Shown here: one piece after another, positions 34,938 to 44,449 of the stretch
Layout of the letters: every line of letters begins with the position of its first letter
Position numbering within the stretch: the stretch's first letter is position 1
From: Alkalihalobacillus sp. LMS39
GTDB lineage: Bacteria > Bacillota > Bacilli > Bacillales > Bacillaceae_F
Reading direction: 5' to 3'
Assembly: GCF_022812285.1 (NCBI RefSeq)
Contig: NZ_CP093300.1
Location: 2,046,001-2,110,000 of the forward strand
Length of the DNA stretch: 64,000 nt
Position numbers and translations under genes: made by a program
The notes under the pieces: model-generated
Databases searched by the model: none
Told to the model about the DNA's origin: nothing
What the model saw: the letters and a program-made list of their open reading frames with translations, nothing else

Positions 34938-36686
34938 ATGTTTTCAGTTTTAGGTAAATTAGCTTGGTTTTTTAAAAAATACTGGCTACGGTATACTGTA
35001 GCAATCAGTTTATTAATTATTGTTAGTTTTTTAGATGTGATCCCACCATGGTTAGTTGGGATGGCTATCGATGAAATTCAATTTGGAACATTAACAACAG
35101 AAAGTTTACTACAATTGATTTTGTTTTACGGTGCCATTATTGTTGTAAGTTATGTTTTAACTTATTTTTGGATGTTTCAGTTATTTGGTGGTGCGTTTTT
35201 ATTAGAACGGCTAATGCGGTTTAAATTTATGAAACATTTGTTATCAATGACACCAACGTTTTATGAAAAAAATCGAACTGGCGATTTAATGGCTCGTGCT
35301 ACAAATGATTTAAAAGCCATTTCAATGACGGCTGGTTTCGGAATTCTGACTTTAATTGACGCCAGTATTTTTATGATGGTTATCATTGGAGTCATGGGGT
35401 TTTTTATAAGCTGGAAATTAACACTTGCGGCACTATTACCGATGCCGATTATGGCGATTGCCATTAATTATTATGGAAAAGTCATTCATAAGCAATTTTT
35501 AGCTGCACAAGATTCATTTGGTGATATGAATGACAATGTTTTAGAGTCAATTGCTGGAGTCCGTGTGAATCGAGCGTATGTTCAAGAAAAAGCGGATCAA
35601 CAACGTTTTCAAACGATGACAGATGATGTCTTTGAAAAAAACATGTCAGTAGCTAGAACCGATTCATTGTTTGAGCCAACTATTAAGATTTTAGTTGGGA
35701 TTAGCTATGTTATTGGTTTAGGATTCGGGGCGTATCTTGTATTTCGAAATGAAATTACACTTGGGCAACTTGTATCCTTTAATGTTTATTTAGGTATGTT
35801 AATTTGGCCAATGTTTGCTGTTGGGGAATTAATTAACGTTATGCAACGTGGAAATGCCTCGTTAGACCGGGTTAATACAACATTAAGTTACAAACCGGAT
35901 GTGTTTGATAAAGAGGATGCCGTTGATGTGCAGGTTCCTACATCAATTCACTATGACAATGTTAGTTTTCAATATCCGATGTCTGCAACAATGAATTTAA
36001 AAAATGTATCCTTTACGGTTAAACAGGGTCAAACAATCGGGATTGTTGGGAAAACAGGTAGTGGAAAAACAACGATATTGAAACAACTATTGCGAGAATA
36101 TCCTTCAGGTTCGGGTTCGATTTCCATTTCAGGAGTACCCATTGAAAATATAACGTTAGATACACTGCACCGTTGGATTGGATATGTTCCACAGGAGCAA
36201 ATATTATTTTCTCGCTCCATTCGTGAAAATTTGGAGTTTGGAAAACCAAATGTCTCAACAGAAGAAATTAATAATGTCTTAGCTTCAGCAGCTTTTGATA
36301 CTGATTTAACGTTATTGCCAGAAGGGTTAGACACGTTAGTCGGAGAAAAAGGAGTAGCATTATCAGGCGGTCAGAAGCAAAGAATTTCGATTGCACGAGC
36401 GCTATTAAAAGACCCAGAAATCTTAATGTTAGATGATGCGATGTCAGCTGTAGATGGAAAAACTGAAGCAAAAATTATTGAAAATATTCGTCACGAACGA
36501 AAAGGGAAGACAACGTTCATTTCTGCTCACCGCATATCGGCAGTTCAACATGCGGATTGGATTATTGTGATGGATAATGGACAGATCATGGAAGAAGGAA
36601 CACACGAACAATTGCTTACCTTACACGGCTGGTATAAAGAACAATGTGAACGTCAGCAAGCGGATTCGTATGGTGAGGTGGGATAG
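34938..36686 (+). CDS. bmrC: Heterodimeric multidrug ABC exporter subunit BmrC (YheI type)
   Basis: Half-transporter of 582 aa with six membrane helices in the first 310 residues, then an ATP-binding domain: Walker A GKTGSGKTT, signature LSGGQKQR, Walker B ILMLDDAMSAVDG. The usual catalytic Glu after Walker B is Asp here (LDD), marking the degenerate site seen in BmrC-type subunits. The ATG at 34938 follows TTGGAGGAG. Its stop is one base before the bmrD start. Together the pair should export drugs, with synthesis controlled by the leader attenuator. Confidence 0.9.
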   Translation: MFSVLGKLAWFFKKYWLRYTVAISLLIIVSFLDVIPPWLVGMAIDEIQFGTLTTESLLQLILFYGAIIVVSYVLTYFWMFQLFGGAFLLERLMRFKFMKHLLSMTPTFYEKNRTGDLMARATNDLKAISMTAGFGILTLIDASIFMMVIIGVMGFFISWKLTLAALLPMPIMAIAINYYGKVIHKQFLAAQDSFGDMNDNVLESIAGVRVNRAYVQEKADQQRFQTMTDDVFEKNMSVARTDSLFEPTIKILVGISYVIGLGFGAYLVFRNEITLGQLVSFNVYLGMLIWPMFAVGELINVMQRGNASLDRVNTTLSYKPDVFDKEDAVDVQVPTSIHYDNVSFQYPMSATMNLKNVSFTVKQGQTIGIVGKTGSGKTTILKQLLREYPSGSGSISISGVPIENITLDTLHRWIGYVPQEQILFSRSIRENLEFGKPNVSTEEINNVLASAAFDTDLTLLPEGLDTLVGEKGVALSGGQKQRISIARALLKDPEILMLDDAMSAVDGKTEAKIIENIRHERKGKTTFISAHRISAVQHADWIIVMDNGQIMEEGTHEQLLTLHGWYKEQCERQQADSYGEVG

Positions 36687-36687
36687 G

Positions 36688-38715
36688 ATGAAAAATCAAA
36701 CAACGGGAAAACGATTAGTTGCGTATGCATTAACGTTTAAAAAAACCATTCTGATCGCACTTCTTTTGCTTTCAGTAGCGGTAGCAGCAGAATTAAGCGG
36801 CCCATTTATCGCCAAAAAGATTATTGATGATCATATTCTTGGTATTGAAGCAACGTGGTATGCGACAACAGGAGAAAATGAAAATGTCGTATCGTACCGA
36901 GGGGAATCATTTGTTCGAGAACAGTATGCAGATGGAATCGCCGTTGATCGTGAAGTGCGGATCTTACAAATTGGTCGTTTCTTTTATTTTGTAGATGAAC
37001 CTGTATTATTTGACGGTCAACGATCTCTAGATGGCTCCACATTAACGATTACGTTAGGGGAACAAAAAGCTGAGTATGAGGCGGAGCAATTATCTGCTGC
37101 TGAAGTTTGGACGTTTTATCAGCCGGAAATTAAACCGATCGTTTTTTTATTAGCTTTATATTTAGGATTGTTGTTGTTTGCCGCTTTGTTTCAATATGGG
37201 AAATCGGTCTTGTTACAATCAGCAGCCAATCGGATTATCCAAAAAATGCGTACAGATGTATTTCAACAAATACAACGGTTACCGCTCCGTTATTTTGATA
37301 GCCGTCCAGCGGGGAAAATCGTATCGAGAATTACAAATGATACCGAAGCGATTCGCGAATTATATGTGAAAGTATTAGCGACTTTTTTTACGAGTGCCAT
37401 TTATTTAATTGGGATTTACATCGCTTTATTTTTATTAGATGTGCAACTCGCGTTAATTACATTACTTGTCATTCCGATTTTATTGATTTGGATTGTGTTA
37501 TATCGTAAATATGCAGCCAAATACAATCATTTAATTCGCTCTAGATTGAGTGATATGAACGGGATGATTAATGAATCGATTCAAGGAATGCCGATTATTC
37601 AAGCGTTTCGTCGCAAGGAAAAAACATCTGATGAATTTGAAGCTTTAAATCATGAACATTTCACGTACCAAAATAAATTATTAAGCTTAAACTCGCTTAC
37701 TTCACATAACCTTGTCTCTGTGCTTCGAAATCTCACGCTTGTGTTATTAATTTGGTATTTTGGTGGAATGTCACTTGATGCAACTACGATGATTTCCATT
37801 GGAATGCTTTATGCGTTTGTCGACTATATAGGTCGAATGTTCCAGCCGGTTACTGATGTGGTAAACCAACTTGCTCAACTCGAACAAGCGAGAGTCGCAT
37901 CGATTCGTGTATTTGAGTTGATGGATGAAATCGGAGAAGATGTAAATGAGCAGCCGATTCCGCGGTATAAAGGGGAAGTATCATTTCAAAATGTTTCATT
38001 TTCTTATAATGGGAAAAATGATGTACTAAAGCAATTATCTTTTGAAGCGAAACAAGGCGAAACAATTGCATTAGTTGGTCATACTGGCTCAGGAAAAAGC
38101 TCGATTATTAATTTGCTTTTCCGGTTTTATGATTATCAAAAAGGTTCGATTCTCATTGATGGAATGGATATACAAAAAATGCCACGTCAGCAAATTCGTA
38201 AGCATATGGCTATCGTCTTGCAAGAGCCGTTTTTATTTTCCGGCACGATCGCTACAAATGTGAGCTTACATGACCCATCGATAACAAGAGAAAAAGTAGA
38301 ACAGGCCATTCGAGATGTTGGTGCTGAAGAGTTTGTGTTAAACTTACCAAACGGTTATGACGAGACAGTGATTGAAAAAGGAAGCACGTTATCAGCGGGT
38401 CAACGTCAATTAATTTCGTTTGCACGTGCGCTTGCATTTGACCCAGCGATTTTAGTATTAGACGAAGCGACAGCAAATATTGATTCAGAAACCGAAGCGA
38501 TGATCCAACATGCATTAGATGTTGTGAAAGAAGGACGAACAACTTTCATCATTGCCCATCGGTTATCGACGATTAAGCATGCTGACCAAATCCTCGTCCT
38601 AGACCACGGTGAAATTATTGAGCGTGGCAATCATGAGGAACTCTTGAAACGAAAAGGAAAGTATTACCAAATGTATCAGCTTCAAGTAGGCAAACAGGCT
38701 GTTCATATTAGTTAA
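36688..38715 (+). CDS. bmrD: Heterodimeric multidrug ABC exporter subunit BmrD (YheH type)
   Basis: Partner subunit of 675 aa. An insert of about 100 residues (roughly 45-145) between the first and second membrane helices is the extracellular domain typical of BmrD. The ATP-binding domain has Walker A GHTGSGKSS, a non-standard signature LSAGQRQL and Walker B LVLDEATANID with the catalytic Glu present. This is complementary to BmrC, so one of the two ATP sites is canonical. The ATG at 36688 is preceded by GAGGTGGGATAGG; the longer frame to 36577 lies inside bmrC. Confidence 0.9.
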   Translation: MKNQTTGKRLVAYALTFKKTILIALLLLSVAVAAELSGPFIAKKIIDDHILGIEATWYATTGENENVVSYRGESFVREQYADGIAVDREVRILQIGRFFYFVDEPVLFDGQRSLDGSTLTITLGEQKAEYEAEQLSAAEVWTFYQPEIKPIVFLLALYLGLLLFAALFQYGKSVLLQSAANRIIQKMRTDVFQQIQRLPLRYFDSRPAGKIVSRITNDTEAIRELYVKVLATFFTSAIYLIGIYIALFLLDVQLALITLLVIPILLIWIVLYRKYAAKYNHLIRSRLSDMNGMINESIQGMPIIQAFRRKEKTSDEFEALNHEHFTYQNKLLSLNSLTSHNLVSVLRNLTLVLLIWYFGGMSLDATTMISIGMLYAFVDYIGRMFQPVTDVVNQLAQLEQARVASIRVFELMDEIGEDVNEQPIPRYKGEVSFQNVSFSYNGKNDVLKQLSFEAKQGETIALVGHTGSGKSSIINLLFRFYDYQKGSILIDGMDIQKMPRQQIRKHMAIVLQEPFLFSGTIATNVSLHDPSITREKVEQAIRDVGAEEFVLNLPNGYDETVIEKGSTLSAGQRQLISFARALAFDPAILVLDEATANIDSETEAMIQHALDVVKEGRTTFIIAHRLSTIKHADQILVLDHGEIIERGNHEELLKRKGKYYQMYQLQVGKQAVHIS

Positions 38716-38716
38716 T

Positions 38717-38750
38717 TAAAGGGGCCAAATCATAGATTTGGCCTTTTTGT
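38717..38750 (+). terminator. Intrinsic terminator of bmrCD
   Basis: GGCCAAATC / GATTTGGCC stem with an ATA loop, followed by five T. Confidence 0.9.
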
Positions 38751-38756
38751 TTAAAT

Positions 38757-38787
38757 TACGCTCTTGCGCGTTTCACGCGTAGAGATT
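38757..38787 (+). repeat. Short family 3 fragment, left flank
   Basis: TTGCGCGTTTCAC matches the CTGCGCGTTTCACC block found in the middle of family 3 copies. It lies just left of a family 1 copy, while the right-hand part of family 3 continues after it. Confidence 0.5.
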
Positions 38788-38998
38788 TTGTTGTTTATAG
38801 GAAGTAAGTGGCCATGAAAACCGTTATCTGTGAACATGGCTAGCGTTTTGGAACGTTGGAGGACACAGGAGCCGTTAATCATAATATATCGCTAGGAATA
38901 GAGTGGCTTTTGCGTGAATAAGCGCTCCTGTGGTCGCTAAAAAACGGAAACCCGTATCATGTTCACAAATAACGGCTGCTCTGACCGCAAAAATGAGA
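38788..38998 (+). repeat. Dispersed structured repeat, family 1, copy 2
   Basis: Second copy of the 211-bp element at 10929-11139, same orientation, no indels. Of the ten differences, four lie in the stem AGTGGCCATG (38807-38816) / TGTGGTCGCT (38929-38938), and all four keep base pairing as G-T (G-U in RNA). The two longer stems inside are unchanged. It lies in the 462-bp gap between bmrD and steA. Confidence 0.9.
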
Positions 38999-39007
38999 CA
39001 TGGGATG

Positions 39008-39090
39008 TGTTGGTTGTTCTTGTCAAAAAGCGGTCAGGGCTCTGCACTTCGCTTGAAAGAAAAGAAGCTCCCGCGTTTTTCTTTATGTCA
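39008..39090 (+). repeat. Family 3 repeat, 3' part
   Basis: GTCAAAAAGCGGTCAGGGCTC, CACTTCGCTTGAAAG and AAGCTCCCGCGTTTTTCTTTAT (in separate blocks) match the 3' half of the full family 3 copies at 28277 and 58934. The 5' half is represented only by the fragment left of the family 1 copy. Confidence 0.7.
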
Positions 39091-39177
39091 TTTCTCATAA
39101 TTTGCTTTTTCAGGAATCTATTTTGTAGGAATGCTCATACTAACGTAAGAACAATTGGATGAGGGAGTTTGAGGATT

Positions 39178-40305
39178 TTGGACGTTTTTATTGCTGAAAC
39201 CGCGTATGAGCATAAGCGAACGAAAGAGCTATTGAAGACACTTCCGAAAAGAAAAGTGGCGGTCTTACATCATCGTGATATTGATTCGGTTGCTGTGGAC
39301 GGGTTAAAACAAAAGCAAGTAAAAGCGATTTTAAATTTTGAGTCATCCATGAGTGGGGATTATGTTCATCAAGGTGTTATTCAATTACTCCAAGCGAATA
39401 TTCCTGTTTATGATGTCATGTCAGTGGAAATGGACAATGTAAGTCTACATGAGCAAAAAGTAAAAATTAAGGACGAGAAACTTTATGTTTTGAAAGAAAA
39501 TCGATGGGTGTTCATGGCATCCTTATTTCGGTATACATTTGAACGATGTGGACAAATCATTGAAAAAGCACAGGCGAATTTCCCGTCAACATTTAAAGAT
39601 TTTGCAACCAACTCCTTTAAATATGGAGAAAAAGAATTAAAGGAATTTTTAGTAGAACCTTATTTACCCAAATGCTTAAAAAAAATAAACGGACAAGAAG
39701 TATTAATCGTTACAAGAGGACAAGAGTATGAAGCTGATTTAAAGGCAGCGAAACGGTGGATTCAACAGAAAAAAATTATTATTATTGCTGTTGATGGTGG
39801 TGCAGATGGCTTAGTCAATATCGGGCTTATGCCTGATTTTATTATTGGAGATATGGATTCAGTGAGTGAAGCGGCTTTAAAATCGGGTGCTACTTTGATT
39901 GCCCATAGTTATAAAAATGGGCAATCACCTGGAAAGGAAAGAATCGAACAATTAGGATTACAAGCAGAGACGATTGATTTTATTGGGACAAGTGAAGATA
40001 TTGCGATTATGTATTCTTATTGGGCAAAAGCCAAGCTTATTTTTGTCGTTGGAAGCCATACATCGATGACCGATTATTTAGAGAAAGGTCGTCCTGGAAT
40101 GGGCTCAAGCTTACTCGTTCGAATGAATGCTGGTCATAAAATTGTTGACCTTAAAGGCATTCATCAATTAATTGACCATTCTTCAGTTTGGTTTACACCT
40201 CAAGTGAGTTCCGTCGCAGTAATGGCAAGCGTTCTTGCTATTGCTACACAATCGTCTAAATTTTTTGCGCTGTTATCGATACTTTTTTATTGGATAGGAG
40301 GTTAG
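39178..40305 (+). CDS. steA: SteA-like protein (cytokinetic ring/TPPK-like domain)
   Basis: A 375-aa protein resembling SteA of actinobacteria and Firmicutes. A Lys-rich N-terminal region is followed by a thiamine-pyrophosphokinase-like domain (IIIIAVDGGADGLVNIGLMPDFIIGDMDSV near residues 200-230). A C-terminal hydrophobic segment (VAVMASVLAIATQSSKFFALLSILFYW) follows. TTG 39178 fits the GAGGGAG site 10 nt upstream; a TTG at 39169 is too close. First gene of a four-gene operon with a SteB-like protein and two glycolipid-type enzymes. Corynebacterial SteA/SteB act in cell-wall division; the role here is inferred. Confidence 0.8.
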   Translation: MDVFIAETAYEHKRTKELLKTLPKRKVAVLHHRDIDSVAVDGLKQKQVKAILNFESSMSGDYVHQGVIQLLQANIPVYDVMSVEMDNVSLHEQKVKIKDEKLYVLKENRWVFMASLFRYTFERCGQIIEKAQANFPSTFKDFATNSFKYGEKELKEFLVEPYLPKCLKKINGQEVLIVTRGQEYEADLKAAKRWIQQKKIIIIAVDGGADGLVNIGLMPDFIIGDMDSVSEAALKSGATLIAHSYKNGQSPGKERIEQLGLQAETIDFIGTSEDIAIMYSYWAKAKLIFVVGSHTSMTDYLEKGRPGMGSSLLVRMNAGHKIVDLKGIHQLIDHSSVWFTPQVSSVAVMASVLAIATQSSKFFALLSILFYWIGG

Positions 40306-40310
40306 GTAAC

Positions 40311-40775
40311 ATGACCAAACTCCATTTGAAATCTTTTATCCTCATTGCTTTTATTTTTACTGCTGGATTTGTATTTGGGCTTTTATTAGACAAGGAGTGG
40401 TTGTCAGAACAAGAAAACGCGTATGTGTCTAAAATAAAAGCGGAAAACCAAATGCTTCATTATGAGCGTGAACATTGGTTGTCCTTTATCGGTGAGCAAC
40501 TACAAGCGGTACCCGTTTATGTTGCATCAGAACAAAAGGATGACCGTCATCTCCAGCAATTGTTTCAGCAAATTGGGGTAGAGCCTTTGCAGTTGGAACC
40601 GTTAGAATCTTTATTTGCTCATGAAGGAATTGTCGTTTCCATTGGGCATGAAATGACCGAATATGAATTTCCACATTTAGTGCTCGATACTGTCCCTGAT
40701 GAGCATCCGGATATATTTCAATTTTATCTTTCGTTACTAAAATTAAAAGGAGAGACAATCCATGATGAAAATTAG
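40311..40775 (+). CDS. SteB-like membrane-anchored protein
   Basis: A 154-aa protein with an N-terminal signal anchor (FILIAFIFTAGFVFGLLL), a heptad-like helical stretch (residues about 30-65) and a small extracytoplasmic domain. It is the partner gene normally found next to steA. ATAGGAGGT precedes the ATG at 40311. It overlaps the next gene by 14 bp. It is shorter than the DUF3186/SteB proteins of actinobacteria, so similarity is by context and N-terminal layout. Confidence 0.65.
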   Translation: MTKLHLKSFILIAFIFTAGFVFGLLLDKEWLSEQENAYVSKIKAENQMLHYEREHWLSFIGEQLQAVPVYVASEQKDDRHLQQLFQQIGVEPLQLEPLESLFAHEGIVVSIGHEMTEYEFPHLVLDTVPDEHPDIFQFYLSLLKLKGETIHDEN

Positions 40776-41427
40776 TGTTGTCATACCAGCTTATAACGAA
40801 GCGGATATCATTGAAGAGACTTTACTGACATTAAGAAAACAAACGTGGGTTCATGAAATTATTACTGTAAACGATGGAAGTACGGATGCGACTGGAGAAT
40901 ATTGTGCGAAATTAAGCGATATCGCCATTCAACGAGAAGAAAACAAAGGAAAAGGGGAGGCATTACAAACAGGCTGGGAGCATGCAAGTGGTGACATCAT
41001 TGTTTGTTTAGATGCGGATTTAGGTGAATCAGTAAAAGAGGCACAACCGTTAATCGAACCATTTGAATCGGATTTTATTGATGTCGTCATAGGACGATTA
41101 CCACAACAAAAGGTGAGCGGATTAGGATTTGTAAAAGAACGAGCAAAACGACTGATTTATAAAAGGACAGGCCATTGGATTAGTGCACCACTTTCTGGTC
41201 AGCGTGCTTTTCGGAAAAAGTGGCTAGATACGTTAATGAAAAATCATTATCAAGGATACGGAGTGGAAACAGCGATGCTTCTTGATTTACTAGAAGCGGG
41301 TGCAACCGTTATTGAAGTCGATACATTTATTACTCATCGCGCAACTGGAAAAAATATCGCTGGATTTCTTCATCGTGGAAAGCAGTGGTTGGAGTTAGAA
41401 AAGTCGGTATGGAGAGGATTAGAATGA
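40762..41427 (+). CDS. Family 2 glycosyltransferase
   Basis: GT-A fold enzyme of 221 aa. It starts ISVVIPAYNEADIIEETL, has the nucleotide-sugar motif VNDGSTD near residue 38, and the metal-binding LDADLG near residue 85. The later GQRAFRKK and GYGVETAML segments are typical of dolichyl-phosphate-mannose-synthase-like members, without C-terminal membrane helices. It overlaps both neighbours. Likely cytoplasmic face of the membrane, glycosylating a lipid carrier or envelope glycan; sugar unknown. Confidence 0.85.
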   Translation: MMKISVVIPAYNEADIIEETLLTLRKQTWVHEIITVNDGSTDATGEYCAKLSDIAIQREENKGKGEALQTGWEHASGDIIVCLDADLGESVKEAQPLIEPFESDFIDVVIGRLPQQKVSGLGFVKERAKRLIYKRTGHWISAPLSGQRAFRKKWLDTLMKNHYQGYGVETAMLLDLLEAGATVIEVDTFITHRATGKNIAGFLHRGKQWLELEKSVWRGLE

Positions 41428-42224
41428 CAGGCGCGCTAATTTTATTATTGCCGATAATTGCGTATGCAAGTGCCATTCTTTTTTTACAATGTGGTTGGTT
41501 TACTTTTAATTATGAACATAAGAAAATTCCGTATAGTTTAGGGGTACTAGTCGTTTTTTGTTTGCTTGGCTTTCTCCTTGCTTTTCAAAGGGAAACAACC
41601 GTCCTAACCACGATGAGTGTTATTTATATTATCGGAGTATGGTTTATCGGACTCATTGATGATATATTTGGTGCGAAAAAAACAAAAGGATTAAAAGGAC
41701 ATTTTCTTCATTTTATCCGACATGGGAAAATAAGCACAGGTTTACTCAAAGTGGGGGGAACGGTGGGTTTAGCCTTTGCTTATTTGCTTACATTGCAACC
41801 ACAAAGTCTAGAGGAATGGGTAAGGACAGGGATTATTCTTATTCTTACGCCGCATATTATGAATTTATTTGATACAAGACCGCTTCGCGTGTGGAAAATT
41901 TCCTTCGTGTATAGTTTGTTTTTTGTCAGTGTCTTTGCGGCGATGCCATTTACTTTTTATTTGTATTTATTAACTTACTTTTTCGTCCATTATGTGCTCG
42001 AAGGTCATAAAGTTGCGATGTTAGGGGATAATGGAGCAACTGCACTCGGAGCAATTCTAGCTGTATTAACAGCTTCGTATGCACCAATTCAATATCAATG
42101 GTATGTGATTTTATTATTTTGTACATTAACGCTGTTAGCGGAAAAAGTATCTTTTTCACGCTGGATTGAACAATCCCCGATCCTCCGAAGGATTGATAGT
42201 TGGGGTGTTTACTCGTCAAAATAA
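41424..42224 (+). CDS. MraY/WecA-like polyprenyl-phosphate sugar-phosphate transferase
   Basis: Polytopic membrane protein of 266 aa with about eight helices. Motifs recall the MraY/WecA family: IGLIDDIFGAKKTKGLKGHF (the DD motif), NLFDTRPLR in place of NLTDGLD, and LGDNGATALGA in place of GDTGSL. It overlaps the glycosyltransferase stop (ATGA). The ATG at 41424 has GGAGAGG 6 nt upstream. Probably it or a relative starts a glycolipid that the GT2 enzyme extends. The loss of some canonical MraY residues makes its reaction uncertain. Confidence 0.75.
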   Translation: MTGALILLLPIIAYASAILFLQCGWFTFNYEHKKIPYSLGVLVVFCLLGFLLAFQRETTVLTTMSVIYIIGVWFIGLIDDIFGAKKTKGLKGHFLHFIRHGKISTGLLKVGGTVGLAFAYLLTLQPQSLEEWVRTGIILILTPHIMNLFDTRPLRVWKISFVYSLFFVSVFAAMPFTFYLYLLTYFFVHYVLEGHKVAMLGDNGATALGAILAVLTASYAPIQYQWYVILLFCTLTLLAEKVSFSRWIEQSPILRRIDSWGVYSSK

Positions 42225-42272
42225 TGAAATCTTGCACTTGTGCGTGGCGCATCGGTTGAATGGATGTTCTAT

Positions 42273-42399
42273 CGGACATTTGTTCCGTTACATTAGAATA
42301 ATAGGTGTTTTGCGCTCTCACTTTGGTCAAATAACGGAACAGATGTCCGTAAAAAATGAAAACAGCTTGATTTTCTTGAAATAACGGAACGTATGTCCG
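42273..42399 (+). repeat. Palindromic repeat array, family 2, copy 2
   Basis: Three units: forward CGGACATTTGTTCCGTTAC at 42273, reverse ATAACGGAACAGATGTCCG at 42331, reverse ATAACGGAACGTATGTCCG at 42381 (spacings 58 and 50 bp). This equals the last three units of the array at 28050; the first forward unit is missing. Found between two convergent operons. Confidence 0.85.
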
Positions 42400-42426
42400 T
42401 AACATGATTGAGTGGCTGTGTAAACA

Positions 42427-42465
42427 AAAAAGAAACCCCACTTCGAAGTGGGGTTTCTTTTTTGT
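42427..42465. terminator. Bidirectional terminator
   Basis: A 28-bp perfect palindrome (AGAAACCCCACTTC and its complement) has A-rich sequence on the left and T-rich on the right. It serves gdhA and possibly the steA operon. Confidence 0.9.
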
Positions 42466-43884
<1,419 letters not shown>

Positions 43885-43929
43885 CTATGAATATTCTTAA
43901 AATTGTTTAAATAATTTGTTATTTTGTAT

Positions 43930-43973
43930 TTTATAGTTTACAGCTAATCTACAACAATACAAAAAATAGATTA
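43930..43973 (-). promoter_or_regulatory. gdhA promoter with inverted repeat
   Basis: On the minus strand TTGTTG (43957-43952) and TATAAA (43935-43930) are 16 bp apart. TAATCTA (43945-43951) and TAGATTA (43967-43973) form an inverted repeat across the -35 box. CTAAT-type half sites also occur near the gltC-like gene at 44375-44392 (ATTAG-N8-CTAAT). A LysR-type operator is inferred. Confidence 0.55.
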
Positions 43974-44063
43974 AACTAATGCCGAAATGATATTAACGAG
44001 ACAGAACAAGGTGTTTAATTAAAAAAAGAGAATGTTACTTTTTTGTGTCCTTTTAAAAAAAAT

Positions 44064-44092
44064 GAAAAAAATGGGGAGCTCCCCCATTTTAA
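44064..44092 (-). terminator. Terminator of the 48-residue gene
   Basis: Self-complementary ATGGGGAGCTCCCCCAT-type hairpin followed on the minus strand by a T-rich stretch. It directly follows the stop of the small gene. Confidence 0.75.
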
Positions 44093-44235
44093 TGTCTTAA
44101 TTTTGGATTGTACTTTTTATTAACAGCTGCGATTTTTTTCTCTAATAAGATTTCGGAAAGCTCAGGTTTCACATATTCCTCGTATAATACTTTCCTTTGC
44201 CAATTTTTCCATTCTTTTGTTTCTTTTTCTGTCAT
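44089..44235 (-). CDS. Small hypothetical protein (48 aa)
   Basis: Frame of 48 codons on the minus strand, starting MTEKETKEWKNWQRK and ending NKKYNPKLRH. It is basic, strongly helical by composition and has no membrane segment. AAAGGAG lies 10 nt upstream and a hairpin terminator follows directly, so it is a complete small transcription unit. It lies between gdhA and the gltC-like gene. I do not recognise the family. Confidence 0.7.
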   Translation of the reverse strand: MTEKETKEWKNWQRKVLYEEYVKPELSEILLEKKIAAVNKKYNPKLRH

Positions 44236-44374
44236 ATTGAATATACTCCTTTCGGTTTTAGAGCAAAGTATTATGAATATTCTGTATTTTGTTTATAAGT
44301 TGATGTATGACCGAAACTATGAAAGACACATCGTAGTAGAAATTGCAAAAACAATGATTTAGCTGTATTTTATA

Positions 44375-44392
44375 ATTAGTGATCAATCTAAT
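44375..44392 (+). promoter_or_regulatory. Candidate LysR-type operator
   Basis: ATTAG-TGATCAAT-CTAAT is an inverted repeat with 5-bp arms about 60 bp before the gltC-like start, suited to LysR-family autoregulation. Confidence 0.45.
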
Positions 44393-44449
44393 CAATACAA
44401 ATAAAAGATAATATTAATATCAAAATTAGATAAGAATAGAGGGAACCGT

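Noticed and set aside
38959-39162. Open frame across the family 1/family 3 junction
   Set aside because: It spans two unrelated repeats, lacks a ribosome-binding site, and shows no protein-like pattern.
42166-42384. Frame overlapping the end of the MraY-like gene and the palindromic array
   Set aside because: Most of it is palindromic repeat sequence; no start signal is present.
44108-44362. Plus-strand frame of 84 codons before the gltC-like gene
   Set aside because: It is antisense to the 48-residue gene, which has a far better start signal and terminator.
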